Part shown: positions 1 through 7,734 of the stretch, in pieces
Position numbering within the stretch: the first letter of the stretch is position 1
Layout of the letters: every line of letters begins with the position of its first letter
Assembly: GCF_900454025.1 (NCBI RefSeq)
Contig: NZ_UGQM01000007.1
Span: 1 to 47,649 of the forward strand
Direction: 5' to 3'
Length of the DNA stretch: 47,649 bases
From: Mycolicibacterium gilvum
Lineage (GTDB): Bacteria > Actinomycetota > Actinomycetes > Mycobacteriales > Mycobacteriaceae
Made by a program: the position numbers and the translations under genes
The notes under the pieces: generated by a model
Told to the model about the DNA's origin: nothing
The model's input: only the letters and a program-made list of their open reading frames with translations
Databases searched by the model: none

Positions 1-185
1 AGGGCGTCGACGCAAACAGGTTCTTCCTGACACAGATGATTGCGCACCACGAGGGCGCAATCAGCGTGGCGCAGACCGAAATCGAGGAAGGTCAGTCTCC
101 ACCGGCGGTCGCGATGGCGCGGTCGATCGTGACCACCCAGCAGCAGGAGATCGACACCATGAAGGGCATTCTCGCCTCGCTGTAG
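1..185 (+). CDS. DUF305 family protein, C-terminal end
   Basis: The frame opens before the window, so only the last 60 codons are seen, ending with TAG at 183-185. The peptide contains FFLTQMIAHHEGAI, the His-rich helix typical of DUF305 proteins (ferritin-like four-helix proteins, often secreted or lipid-anchored in mycobacteria and often near metal-stress genes). The second helix with TTQQQEIDTMKGIL also fits the family end. The upstream signal sequence and gene start are outside the window. Substrate and role are not known for this copy; the family assignment is firm, the function is not. Confidence 0.8.
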   Translation, partial: GVDANRFFLTQMIAHHEGAISVAQTEIEEGQSPPAVAMARSIVTTQQQEIDTMKGILASL

Positions 186-244
186 CGAGGTCGCGGTCAG
201 GTCTTCCGCGCCGCGCCGCGCCGCGCCGACGAAGATAATGCCGC

Positions 245-757
245 CGAGGGGCGCTCGATGTGTGCCAGATCGGTCAACCAGGCATCGGCCGGCAGTCGAT
301 CGATAGCCACTTAGCTTGTCGCGCCCGACAGTACGGTCTGTCCGCCGTCCGCGAGGTCTCGCGGCCGTGCCGTCCGATTGATTGTCGGACCGGCGTAGTT
401 GCCTCCGTCGCGCAGCTGGATGTCGCCGGTGCGCACCCCGAACCGGATCGGCGCCAGCAGTGCCCGCTGTAGCTGCAAAGCACAGGCCACCGCGTCGCCG
501 GCGCGGGCGAACGCGGCCACGCAACTGTCGCCCTCGCCCTGCTCGACGGGCCGTACCCCGCCATGGGCGGCGACTGCCTCGGGCACCGTGCGATCGAGCA
601 GCGCCACCCGCGGCCGCCATCTCGTCTGGTTGGCCTCCCACAGCCGCGTGGAGCCCTCGACGTCCGCCAGAAGCATCGTCACCGTGCCCGTCGGCAGCAA
701 CTCGCTGACGCCCAGATCGCTCCAGTTCCAACGGCGGCGTATCCGCAAGTGGATCAA
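245..757 (-). pseudogene. Remnant of a class III cyclase-domain regulator
   Basis: Read on the minus strand, the frame from 757 encodes GTVTMLLADVEGSTRLWE near residue 25, then RFGVRTGDI and GGQTVLSGATS. This is the N-terminal guanylate/adenylate cyclase domain found in mycobacterial LuxR-type regulators. A TAA at 311-313 stops it, but the same frame continues with the expected VAIDRLPADAWLTDL before losing similarity near 245. The large ATPase and LuxR HTH parts normally following are absent. I infer a decayed and truncated gene. The first metal-binding Asp (LLADVEGST) is kept, but no active protein is likely. Confidence 0.75.
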
Positions 758-1016
758 TCTCGCTCACGCTAGCCAGCATCCGGCAGCCGCGAGTGGCAAT
801 ACATCAGCGCAAGCTGTATAACCGCCGCTCACATCGCGCAACTCTACGACCCCCACGTCGCACATCTACGCGTCCTGGCCGATGGTCTTTGCCCCACCAG
901 ATCGCACAGTCGAAACGTCCCACGCGGGATTGGACACGCGGGATTGGAAGGGACCCCGACATGAACAGAGTCGAAAGCACCGCCAAGCACCGGTTCGGGA
1001 TGAAGGTGTGCCGATT

Positions 1017-1062
1017 ATGAAATCGCAAGCAGCCGTCCTACGCGGCGTCGGCAAGGACTCGG
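1017..1062 (+). pseudogene. N-terminal fragment of an alcohol dehydrogenase
   Basis: ATG at 1017 starts MKSQAAVLRGVGKD, which matches the well-known start of NDMA-dependent, zinc-containing mycobacterial alcohol dehydrogenases. Similarity stops after about 14 codons, where an unrelated sequence (SEQAERLPDD) takes over. No further dehydrogenase motif is present nearby. I read it as a scar from a deletion or recombination. The match is short, so confidence is moderate. Confidence 0.4.
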
Positions 1063-1390
1063 AACAAGCCGAGCGCCTGCCCGACGACCACCGCAGCACG
1101 CCGCGGGGGCCACGGTCGGGTATACGAACCTGAGCAGGGGGCCGTTGCCCGCGCCATCAACGAAACGACTCACGAACTCGACGACGAGTACAGCCGTAGG
1201 CCCTGGTCGACCTGCTTGAGGGTGCCGTTCGTCATCTCCATCCCAGGGGAGCTGAGAAACTCCATACGCGGCCCGAACCCGTCGTCGCGCGGCAGGAAGC
1301 TCGTCGACGTGGTGGTCGATCCGTGAGCCGCCGTCCCCGCAGCTCCGATGCCGATCATCAAGCTGATGCGCATGAACCACTGGACCTCGA
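1063..1390. other. Gene-poor stretch between remnants
   Basis: No convincing gene is visible. Open frames on the minus strand reach about 120 codons, but none shows a recognisable domain and they overlap the DUF2905 remnant. The stretch lies between two gene fragments and is best seen as degraded DNA. Confidence 0.4.
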
Positions 1391-1591
1391 TCAGCGGCGG
1401 AACAGCGACAGGAACAACCATAGGAATACGTTCAGCGCGGCGGAGACGAGCAGCATCGACGTGATCGGGATGTATATCCGCGTGTTGCCGCTGCTTATCC
1501 GGATATCACCCGGAAGGTCCGGACAAGCAATGTCCGGGGTCGGCCCGGTAGCGTCACGGCGGTGATCACCTCGGTCGATAGTGTGCGTCAC
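1391..1591 (-). pseudogene. DUF2905 membrane protein, N-terminus lost
   Basis: The C-terminal 45 residues (LPGDIRISSGNTRIYIPITS then a hydrophobic segment MLLVSAALNVFLWLFLSLF and RR) match DUF2905, a small two-helix membrane family of about 70 residues. The first transmembrane helix that should precede LPGDIRI is missing: the sequence there is charged and Pro-rich, and no alternative frame supplies a hydrophobic stretch. I infer a gene that lost its 5' part by rearrangement. A re-used start giving a single-helix protein cannot be excluded. Confidence 0.6.
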
Positions 1592-1809
1592 GAGTGCGCC
1601 GGCCGCGGAATGGGCCTGCGGTCACCGACAGTGCATCCGCCCGGCATGAATGGCGCCCGGCAGCGATCGAGTGAATTTTCAGCCGTTCTCTACTGGGGTG
1701 CCCGTCACGTCCCCCGTCGACCGCACTACATCTACTGCGGGCCAGTAGCGTTATTTCGTCACAGTGACGAATTGAGGATGCCGACCACTGCCACGGACTG
1801 TGCAACCAG
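1592..1809. other. Intergenic region without visible gene
   Basis: I see no supported gene here. It separates the DUF2905 remnant from the next plus-strand gene and presumably carries that gene's promoter, although no clear -10/-35 pair was identified. Confidence 0.3.
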
Positions 1810-2511
1810 ATGAGCGCACCAGCTGCTGTTGACCTCGACGAGTACCTACGCCGGCCGCACGTGGCGCGGCGGGGCGCCGCGGAGCTGAGCCTGCCGGTGC
1901 TGCACTTCGAAAGCCTCGACAGAGCCACGGTCAGTTGGTGTCGCGATTGGCGCGCAGAGATACGAATGACCGATCTGGCCGCCGAGGTCGCCTCCCCCGC
2001 GGTGACGGTTGGAGCGGTGGACTTTGTGCTGGTGCAGCTCGGACAGAGCCGCCAGCCGGTCGCTGACCGTCTCGCTCAATTGGGCACTCGGGAGGCCCGT
2101 TTCGGAGAGCTGTTCAACGGAGGGGAACTTGAGGCGGCGCTCGACGAGCACATCGAATTCTTCGACGGTATGCCAATATTCACCGTTCTGCCGGTGGTGG
2201 CCGCGATCGTCGACGACCTCATGCCCGCCTCCCGGCTGCGCCCCTGGTCGGTGGCCGAGGTCATCCATACGATGCTGCCGACAAACTCAGGCATGGCGGT
2301 TGCTTCTGCCCTCGACAGTGCCGGCCGGCCTGGTCGTCAATTGGTGTCGGCGGACCGGCTCGACCATGACTGGCTCGACGTCGGCCTCACAGGAATTCCC
2401 GGCCACCCGGCCCTGGTCGGCCGGGCGACGATGTTCACCTATCTCGACGATGCGCGCGCCGCCCTGGCAGGCGTCGCAGACGAGGTGTTCGCCGTTCGAG
2501 CTGGTAGTTAA
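1810..2511 (+). CDS. Hypothetical 233-residue protein
   Basis: ATG at 1810 opens MSAPAAVDLDEYLRRPHVAR. The protein is soluble, mixed alpha/beta in look, with no signal peptide or membrane segment. Trp-Cys at residues 39-40 and many acidic residues are the only notable points. I do not recognise the family. Strong third-position GC bias and an uninterrupted frame support a real gene. It is followed by a convergent small membrane-protein gene, so it is probably monocistronic. Function unknown. Confidence 0.6.
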   Translation: MSAPAAVDLDEYLRRPHVARRGAAELSLPVLHFESLDRATVSWCRDWRAEIRMTDLAAEVASPAVTVGAVDFVLVQLGQSRQPVADRLAQLGTREARFGELFNGGELEAALDEHIEFFDGMPIFTVLPVVAAIVDDLMPASRLRPWSVAEVIHTMLPTNSGMAVASALDSAGRPGRQLVSADRLDHDWLDVGLTGIPGHPALVGRATMFTYLDDARAALAGVADEVFAVRAGS

Positions 2512-2589
2512 CGCGGGTCTCAGTTCTTCTGTGCTGCTGAACATTTGAGTCTTCAGGCCAGCAGGCTAGCTGGAAGTGCGTTGTCATCT

Positions 2590-2892
2590 TCACTTCCGCT
2601 GCGCGACCACCCAGGGGATCGCTCGGAGGGCGCCAAACACGAAGATGGACCATATGCACAAGATTCCGACCCATAGCGCCATCTCGTCGTCGCGCAGCCA
2701 TGCCGCACTGTGAAGGGCGCCTTCGACGAGGGCGCCGATGCCAACGAACGCGAACAGGATGGCGCTGAGCCCAACGACCGCGCCCAGCCCCAGTGTGCTG
2801 CGGGATGGCCATCGGCGCTTCACGTACGTCTCAACACCCAACGCCGCGAAGAGAAGCGATCCGGCCCACGTGATAACCCAGAAACTAAGCAT
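2590..2892 (-). CDS. Small three-helix membrane protein
   Basis: The 100-residue product starts MLSFWVITWAGSLLFAALGV on the minus strand. It has three clear hydrophobic segments (about residues 3-20, 32-55 and 74-94), separated by a basic loop KRRWPSR and by the acidic WLRDDE. It ends with VVAQRK, placing a positive tail probably in the cytoplasm. It is convergent with the 1810-2511 gene. No family is recognised; it is a plausible integral membrane protein of unknown role. Confidence 0.6.
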   Translation of the reverse strand: MLSFWVITWAGSLLFAALGVETYVKRRWPSRSTLGLGAVVGLSAILFAFVGIGALVEGALHSAAWLRDDEMALWVGILCIWSIFVFGALRAIPWVVAQRK

Positions 2893-3002
2893 GGCGCCTA
2901 GGGCGCGTTTGCGACACCGTGGTCAATCTCTTGGTCAGCACGCCCGAGCGCGTCACCACACGACCCACCGTCTTACGCGCGGTAGCGGGTGCGCAGTGAA
3001 AA

Positions 3003-3308
3003 TTGTTGCTCAGCAACGTATTGAGGTGCCCTTACGATCTTCCGGTGGGGGTTTCAGCGAGCAGTCTTGCCTTGCTCGATGCGCGCGCCGATGATGTCGG
3101 GTCGCGCATTCACTGGGAGATGCATGTACGTGCCGGTGGTGATCCGGAGACTGTCGGACTGACCGCCGGCGCCGGTCATGTTTTCATCTACGGGCCCGTC
3201 CGCCTCGACGACCGCGCCGTCGCGCATATCAACGCCCTTCTGGACGCGGTACTGCGCCGCGAACGCTGCATCGTCGAGGACCACCAGGGCCGACCGCGAT
3301 TGATCTGA
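3003..3308 (+). CDS. Small hypothetical protein
   Basis: The frame can start at TTG 3003, TTG 3018 or GTG 3042; no strong Shine-Dalgarno settles this. The last 60 residues (HVFIYGPVRLDDRAVAHINA then LLDAVLRRERCIVEDHQG) look like a folded alpha/beta protein. A competing minus-strand frame at 3054-3404 gives lower-complexity protein and overlaps the start of the next gene region, so I prefer the plus strand. No function can be assigned. Confidence 0.4.
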   Translation: MLLSNVLRCPYDLPVGVSASSLALLDARADDVGSRIHWEMHVRAGGDPETVGLTAGAGHVFIYGPVRLDDRAVAHINALLDAVLRRERCIVEDHQGRPRLI

Positions 3309-3339
3309 CACTACGAACCCGAACCCCGTGGCTTCCTCG

Positions 3340-4296
3340 CTAGGGCCTGGACGGATCGGGAACCCACCACCCGGGCATGTACTCCACGTAACCCCACGGG
3401 GCAAGCTGATCTGGCGCTATCTCAACCACGTCGCGGATATCAATGGGCTGCTGCGGCTTGGGCCACGGCGGCTGCGCACCGTAATAGGAATCAGGGTGTG
3501 GGACACCAATTCCCGGAGCGACCTGCTGATAGCCCGGCGGGAAGAGCGCACCGGAGTCGGGGTCGATCACCCGAACGTCGCTCAGATCGAGGGGGTACTT
3601 TGCCGGCGGCGGGGGCGGCACATACCCCAGGCCGCCCTCAGGGTCTGGATACCAGAGGTTGGGGCCCACCTGCTTGTAGTTCGGTGGCGCGAGCTCTCCG
3701 TCACCCACGTAGGTCAACTTGGTGACATCGAGCCAGTACCGCGGATCTTCACCGTGCGGTGGGTCTTCCCCCGGCTTGTCGGTAGGAAGCTCGGCCGGAG
3801 CCTGGGGCAACTCACCGGAGCCGTAGCTGAGCGCTCTCACTTCGCCGGCGGCCTGGCTGGACTGCTGCTGAGTCGAGACCACTACCGACTGGGCGCGGGC
3901 GACCTGCGTCCGCAGGGCCTTGAGCACCATCATCTCCGCCGCCGGCGTGCGAGCCGATCCGGCCACCTCGGCGATCGAGCGTGTCTGGGCGACAATCGTG
4001 TCCATTTGGCGCGCCCCGCCCTCAGTGATCTGCGCCGCGTTGGCCAATCGCGCTTCCAAGGTGGAGTCGGTACGGCCGGCGGTGACCAGCTCCCGGTTCT
4101 GCTGCTGTACCACCGACGCATGCCGATCGACGAGCTGACCAGACAGGCCCGACATCTGCTGGCCCGCGCCGCTGACGGATTCCGCGGCCGTCTGCAGAGG
4201 AGCGCCTGACGTCGCCACAGGCCCGGGTGTACCGAACAGCGAGCGGGCGCGTTCGACCACCGCCAGCGCCTGGGCCGCCTCAAGCTGAATGGTCAC
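3340..4296 (-). CDS. DUF4226-like mycobacterial protein with C-terminal repeats
   Basis: The 318-residue protein starts MTIQLEAAQALAVVERARSL. Residues 1-155 are a Gln/Ala-rich helical region with coiled-coil character (QMSGLSGQLVDRHASVVQQQ), resembling DUF4226 proteins found beside ESX-type genes in mycobacteria. The tail holds three copies of a roughly 40-residue repeat, beginning at YWLDVTKLTYV, YPLDLSDVRVI and PIDIRDVVEI. Each runs through a Pro-Gly/Tyr turn to a PDP motif. No signal peptide or membrane helix is visible. I infer an exported or ESX-linked protein, but no ESX gene lies in the window. Family name is from memory and should be tested. Confidence 0.55.
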   Translation of the reverse strand: MTIQLEAAQALAVVERARSLFGTPGPVATSGAPLQTAAESVSGAGQQMSGLSGQLVDRHASVVQQQNRELVTAGRTDSTLEARLANAAQITEGGARQMDTIVAQTRSIAEVAGSARTPAAEMMVLKALRTQVARAQSVVVSTQQQSSQAAGEVRALSYGSGELPQAPAELPTDKPGEDPPHGEDPRYWLDVTKLTYVGDGELAPPNYKQVGPNLWYPDPEGGLGYVPPPPPAKYPLDLSDVRVIDPDSGALFPPGYQQVAPGIGVPHPDSYYGAQPPWPKPQQPIDIRDVVEIAPDQLAPWGYVEYMPGWWVPDPSRP

Positions 4297-4409
4297 GCCA
4301 CCAATTATCGGGCATGCAGAGCCCTGGTGACAGCAGGAGTCAGCGCGGCCGCGCGGATGCCCGTCGCGATGAGTGTCGCCGCAGGGGGCCAGCCAAACGC
4401 CCTGTAAAC

Positions 4410-4426
4410 TGATAACGATGATATCA
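4410..4426. promoter_or_regulatory. Candidate VapB operator
   Basis: An inverted repeat (TGATA, 7 nt, TATCA) lies just upstream of the vapB ribosome binding site AGGAGG at 4426-4431. RHH antitoxins of this type usually bind such short repeats to control their own operon. The AT content is far above that of the surroundings. The role is inferred from position. Confidence 0.4.
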
Positions 4427-4440
4427 GGAGGTCATGCACG

Positions 4441-4668
4441 ATGGGCGATGTGCTGATCCGCGGGCTGTCCGACGCGGCGATCGCGCGTATCGACGCTGAT
4501 GCCGCCGCCCGCGGCCTCTCGCGCCAAGAGTATCTGCGAACCAGATTCGAGACCGAAGGTTCAGTGGGCGCCCCCGCGCGGACCATGACCGTCGACGATC
4601 TACGCCGCGCCGCCGCGGCTGCCACCGACCTCGACGATCCCGACATCATGGACGCCGCGTGGCGGTGA
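4441..4668 (+). CDS. vapB: VapB-type ribbon-helix-helix antitoxin
   Basis: The 75-residue protein starts [20 protein letters not shown], with the short beta strand and two helices of an RHH/Arc-like DNA-binding domain ([15 protein letters not shown]). Its acidic C-terminus ([14 protein letters not shown]) is the usual toxin-binding tail. A strong AGGAGG sits 9 nt before the ATG. The stop codon overlaps the GTG start of the PIN toxin gene by 4 nt, as is normal for vapBC operons. The antitoxin looks intact, while its partner does not. Assignment is firm by domain look and gene pairing. Confidence 0.85.
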   Translation: MGDVLIRGLSDAAIARIDADAAARGLSRQEYLRTRFETEGSVGAPARTMTVDDLRRAAAAATDLDDPDIMDAAWR

Positions 4669-5068
4669 CCAACTGGCTCATCGACAAATCGGCCTACACC
4701 CGACTGGTGGCCTCCCCAGACGCCCAGGCCTGGGTCGAGCGCATCGAACGTGGTCTCGTGCGCATGAGCACCGTCACCCGCCTACAGATCGGCTACTCGT
4801 TCCGGAACGGGCCGCAGGCCCGCAGCGAATCAGGCGCACCGCCGCTGGCATTGATGCCGCTCGAGTACCTAACCCCAGCCGCCGAGGACCGCGCCGTGGG
4901 CGTGCAGCTCCAGCTGGCCGCCGTGGGCTGCACCGTGCCCCGGCGATCCCGGATCTGCTGGTGGCGGCTGTCGCCGAGATGGCCGGCCTCACCGTGCTCG
5001 CCCTCGACAGGGACTTCGACCTGATCGCGCAAGTCACCGGACAAGCCGTCGAATGGCTCCGCCTATGA
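4665..5068 (+). pseudogene. vapC: VapC-type PIN toxin, frameshifted
   Basis: GTG 4665 overlaps vapB by 4 nt and opens [20 protein letters not shown], with the first PIN Asp at residue 7. PIN toxins act as Mg-dependent RNases, often cutting tRNA or rRNA. At [10 protein letters not shown] the conserved catalytic Glu (TRLEIGY in relatives) is Gln. The frame then fails near 4925-4930. Adding one G to the GGG run restores [11 protein letters not shown] and the C-terminal [15 protein letters not shown] up to TGA 5066-5068. Two independent defects suggest an inactive toxin, although the frameshift could be a sequencing error. Confidence 0.75.
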
Positions 5069-5114
5069 GCACACACGTGCGCAGCCTTCACCGGCTGGCA
5101 GGGAAGGCGTCGAC

Positions 5115-6668
5115 ATGACCGCACCAGAGGGCCTGCCCACACCACCCACCCACATCGCCGGATACCGCGTCGAGCGGGTCCTGGCCGTCACGGCGATGGC
5201 GACGGTCTACCTGGTGCACAGTCCCACCCTGCCGCGCCGGGAAGTGCTCAAAGTGCTTCAACCCGAGCACGCCAAAGGCGACCACGTTCGCGCCCAGTTC
5301 CTCCACGAAGCCGACATCACCGCCGGGCTCGAACATCCCAACATCGTGCGCGTGTTCAGCCGCGGCGAGACCGACACCGGCCAACTGTGGATCGCCATGG
5401 AGTACGTCGAGGGAACCAACGCCGAGACTGCGCTGCGCGACGGACAGATGACGCCCGAGCGCGCAGTCCACATCATCACCGAGGTCGCCCGAGCCCTGGA
5501 CTACGCGCACTCCCGCGGGGTCGTGCACCAAGACATCAAACCCTCGAACTTCCTGATCGCCGCCCAGAAACTGCCGGGCGGTCTCGACCGCGTCGTGCTC
5601 ACCGACTTCGGTGCCGCGCTGTCCCCCCACAGCCGCGGAGCTGGCGACGGGCCCATGAGCGCCACCCTCGCCTACAGCGCGCCCGAAGTCATCACCGGGA
5701 CATCAGCTTTGGACGGACGCGCCGACGTCTACGCCCTCGCATGCACGCTCTTTCGGCTGCTGACTGGAGACCACCCCTACCCGACAGACGCCGGGGTCGG
5801 CGCCACAGTAAAAGCTCATATGGACACCACCCCGCCCCGAGTGTCCGACCGGCTCAGCTGGGCCTCACCACAACTAGACAGCGTGATCGCCAAGGCGCTG
5901 GCCAAGAATCCCGCTGACCGCTACCCCACCGCCGGCGACTTCGCGGCCGCGGCCAGCGCGGCACTCACCCTCCCCCCGCCCTCGGCTCCAGCGGCACCGC
6001 CCGCCGATCGCGACGAGCCGCCACCCCACACTGAGCTAGGCAGGGCCGAGTCCCACGGCGCAGCAGCGGATTTCATCAGCCTGCTCCCCCACACCCGTGC
6101 CGTCTCACAACGGCGCCAGCTGATCGCGGCACTCGCAGTCGCCGCCGTGCTCATCATCGCCCTGTCGGTGTGGCTTATCGGACGCTCCGACCCGCCCGAC
6201 ACCGCGCCCACGGCGGCGCCAGCGACGACCACCGCGGCCCCGCCCGCCGCGCTTGAGGACCTCCGGCGGCTGCTCCCGTCCGGCTATCCCGCCGACGCAT
6301 GCACCCCAGCACCGTCCCCTGATGGCGCGACGGTGATCACCTGCGGACCCAACACCGACGCTGGTGGACCCCGCAGCGCCACCTACACCCTGGCCGGCGG
6401 ACCCGAGGCGCTGCGCACCACGTTCGACCAGCTCGTCGAATCCACGACAGTGGTGGTCTGCCCCGGCAACATCCAGTCTCCCGGCCCGTGGCGACGCAAC
6501 GACACCCCCGCCGTCACCCGCGGAACCGTGCTTTGCGGGCTGAGCAATGGCCGGCCGCGTGTGGTGTGGACCAACGACGCGCAACGGCTCATCGCCGACG
6601 TGCAATCCGGTGGCCCCAACGATCCTCGGCTGGACCAGCTCTACGCCTGGTGGGGCACGCACTCGTAA
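5115..6668 (+). CDS. Transmembrane Ser/Thr protein kinase with degenerate glycine loop
   Basis: The 517-residue protein has a cytosolic Hanks-type kinase domain (about 15-280), a Pro-rich linker, one membrane helix (about 338-356) and an outer C-terminal domain. The latter has paired Cys and the VVVCPGNIQSPGPWRR motif typical of mycobacterial kinases. The ATP-binding Lys (K46), Glu (E65), DFG (D164-G166) and the catalytic Asp D140 with K142 and N145 are present. However, the catalytic Arg is Gln (HQD for HRD), and the glycine-rich loop reads LAVTAMATVYLV, with no glycine. ATP binding may therefore be weak. GGAAGG lies 7 nt before ATG 5115. It may form a unit with the upstream vapBC pair only by position. 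Confidence 0.85.
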   Translation: MTAPEGLPTPPTHIAGYRVERVLAVTAMATVYLVHSPTLPRREVLKVLQPEHAKGDHVRAQFLHEADITAGLEHPNIVRVFSRGETDTGQLWIAMEYVEGTNAETALRDGQMTPERAVHIITEVARALDYAHSRGVVHQDIKPSNFLIAAQKLPGGLDRVVLTDFGAALSPHSRGAGDGPMSATLAYSAPEVITGTSALDGRADVYALACTLFRLLTGDHPYPTDAGVGATVKAHMDTTPPRVSDRLSWASPQLDSVIAKALAKNPADRYPTAGDFAAAASAALTLPPPSAPAAPPADRDEPPPHTELGRAESHGAAADFISLLPHTRAVSQRRQLIAALAVAAVLIIALSVWLIGRSDPPDTAPTAAPATTTAAPPAALEDLRRLLPSGYPADACTPAPSPDGATVITCGPNTDAGGPRSATYTLAGGPEALRTTFDQLVESTTVVVCPGNIQSPGPWRRNDTPAVTRGTVLCGLSNGRPRVVWTNDAQRLIADVQSGGPNDPRLDQLYAWWGTHS

Positions 6669-7656
6669 TCAGCTGGTCGGCGCGCCGGCATCGCGCGGCA
6701 AACACACCCCCGACACGGGCGCAGTACGGAGTCCCTTCCACGACGCGTGGCGCAGGCCTTTGCCCGCGTGATACTCGCGGTAGGCAACTTCACCGACATA
6801 CCGCGGCTTGAACCACTGGACCCCCGACATCGACGCCCCCTCCGCCACCGGCGGCGCGGAGACCTCGGTCCCGGCCAACAGTGTGGCCAGGCGGCGACGT
6901 TCGGCACCGCTAAAACCCGTGCCGACCTGACCCAACAGCACGAGTTGGCCCGCCTCGTCGTGGGCGGCCAGGATCAGGGCCCCAACCTCACCGCGACGGC
7001 CGGCGAACGCCCCCACGACCACCGCCTCGGTTGTCGCGCGCACTGGGCATTTGATCCAGTCCCAGGGATCGGCCCGACCGGTATGGCGAATCCAGTCGTT
7101 TACACACGATGCCCTCGTGGTGCTGATCAGCGCAGATAGCGAGCATGTCCGCAGGAGCGACATCGGTCCAGTGCCTTGGCACCGTCAGTGCTGGCGAACG
7201 CTTCACCACCATCAGTGTGTCCATCAGCTCGCGGCGCTCCCGGTAAGGCCAGTGCGTGATGTCTTCGCCGTCGATGTTGACCACATCGAAGGCGAGATAT
7301 CGCGTGGGCACCTCACGCACGAGCTGCCCGCTGGGCCGACGCTGCTGAGGCCACCGCCGCTGGAGCCGTCTAAACGACGGGCGCCCGTGCTCGTCGACGG
7401 CGACGATCTCACCGTCGAGGATCATTCGACGGCCACCGACTGCAGCTGCGACCGCGGACAACTCGGGGAAGGTTTCGGTGATGTCCGCCCCATTGCGGGA
7501 CGTCACCCGCACCCGGGGATCTACAGTCAACATTCCCCGCTGGCCATCAAACTTCACTTCTACAGCAAACTGACCGCCGTGCGGGGCCTGGCCCAGCGTC
7601 GCCAACATGGGCGCAGGGGCCACGAGGCGGTCGGGGAACAACGAAGCGCGGGTCAC
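6669..7656 (-). pseudogene. ATP-dependent DNA ligase, frameshifted
   Basis: On the minus strand MTRASLFPDRLVAPAPMLAT leads to motif I VEVKFDGQRG with the adenylated Lys at residue 35. After it come LDGEIVAVDEHGRPSF (motif III region), YLAFDVVNIDG and HHEGIVCKRLDSPYRSGRS. The frame is lost near 7065. The next frame continues with DWIKCPVRATTEAVVVGAF (motif V), VGTGFSGAERRRLATLL and a C-terminal OB-fold tail ending at 6669. Together these make one LigC/LigD-type ligase of about 330 residues, a family linked to non-homologous end joining and repair. As written, it would yield only the nucleotidyltransferase part. A one-base sequencing error is an alternative. Confidence 0.8.
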
Positions 7657-7734
7657 GCTTCGACGGTACTCACCGGTGGCAGCGCGTCACTGTTACTGCC
7701 GCTTCCCGCAGCAGACTGGCCTATTGATCGGGCA

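Noticed and set aside
5088..5630. Minus-strand frames opposite the kinase, ParB-like and relaxase genes
   Set aside because: These are mirror frames of high-GC genes without domains or ribosome sites.
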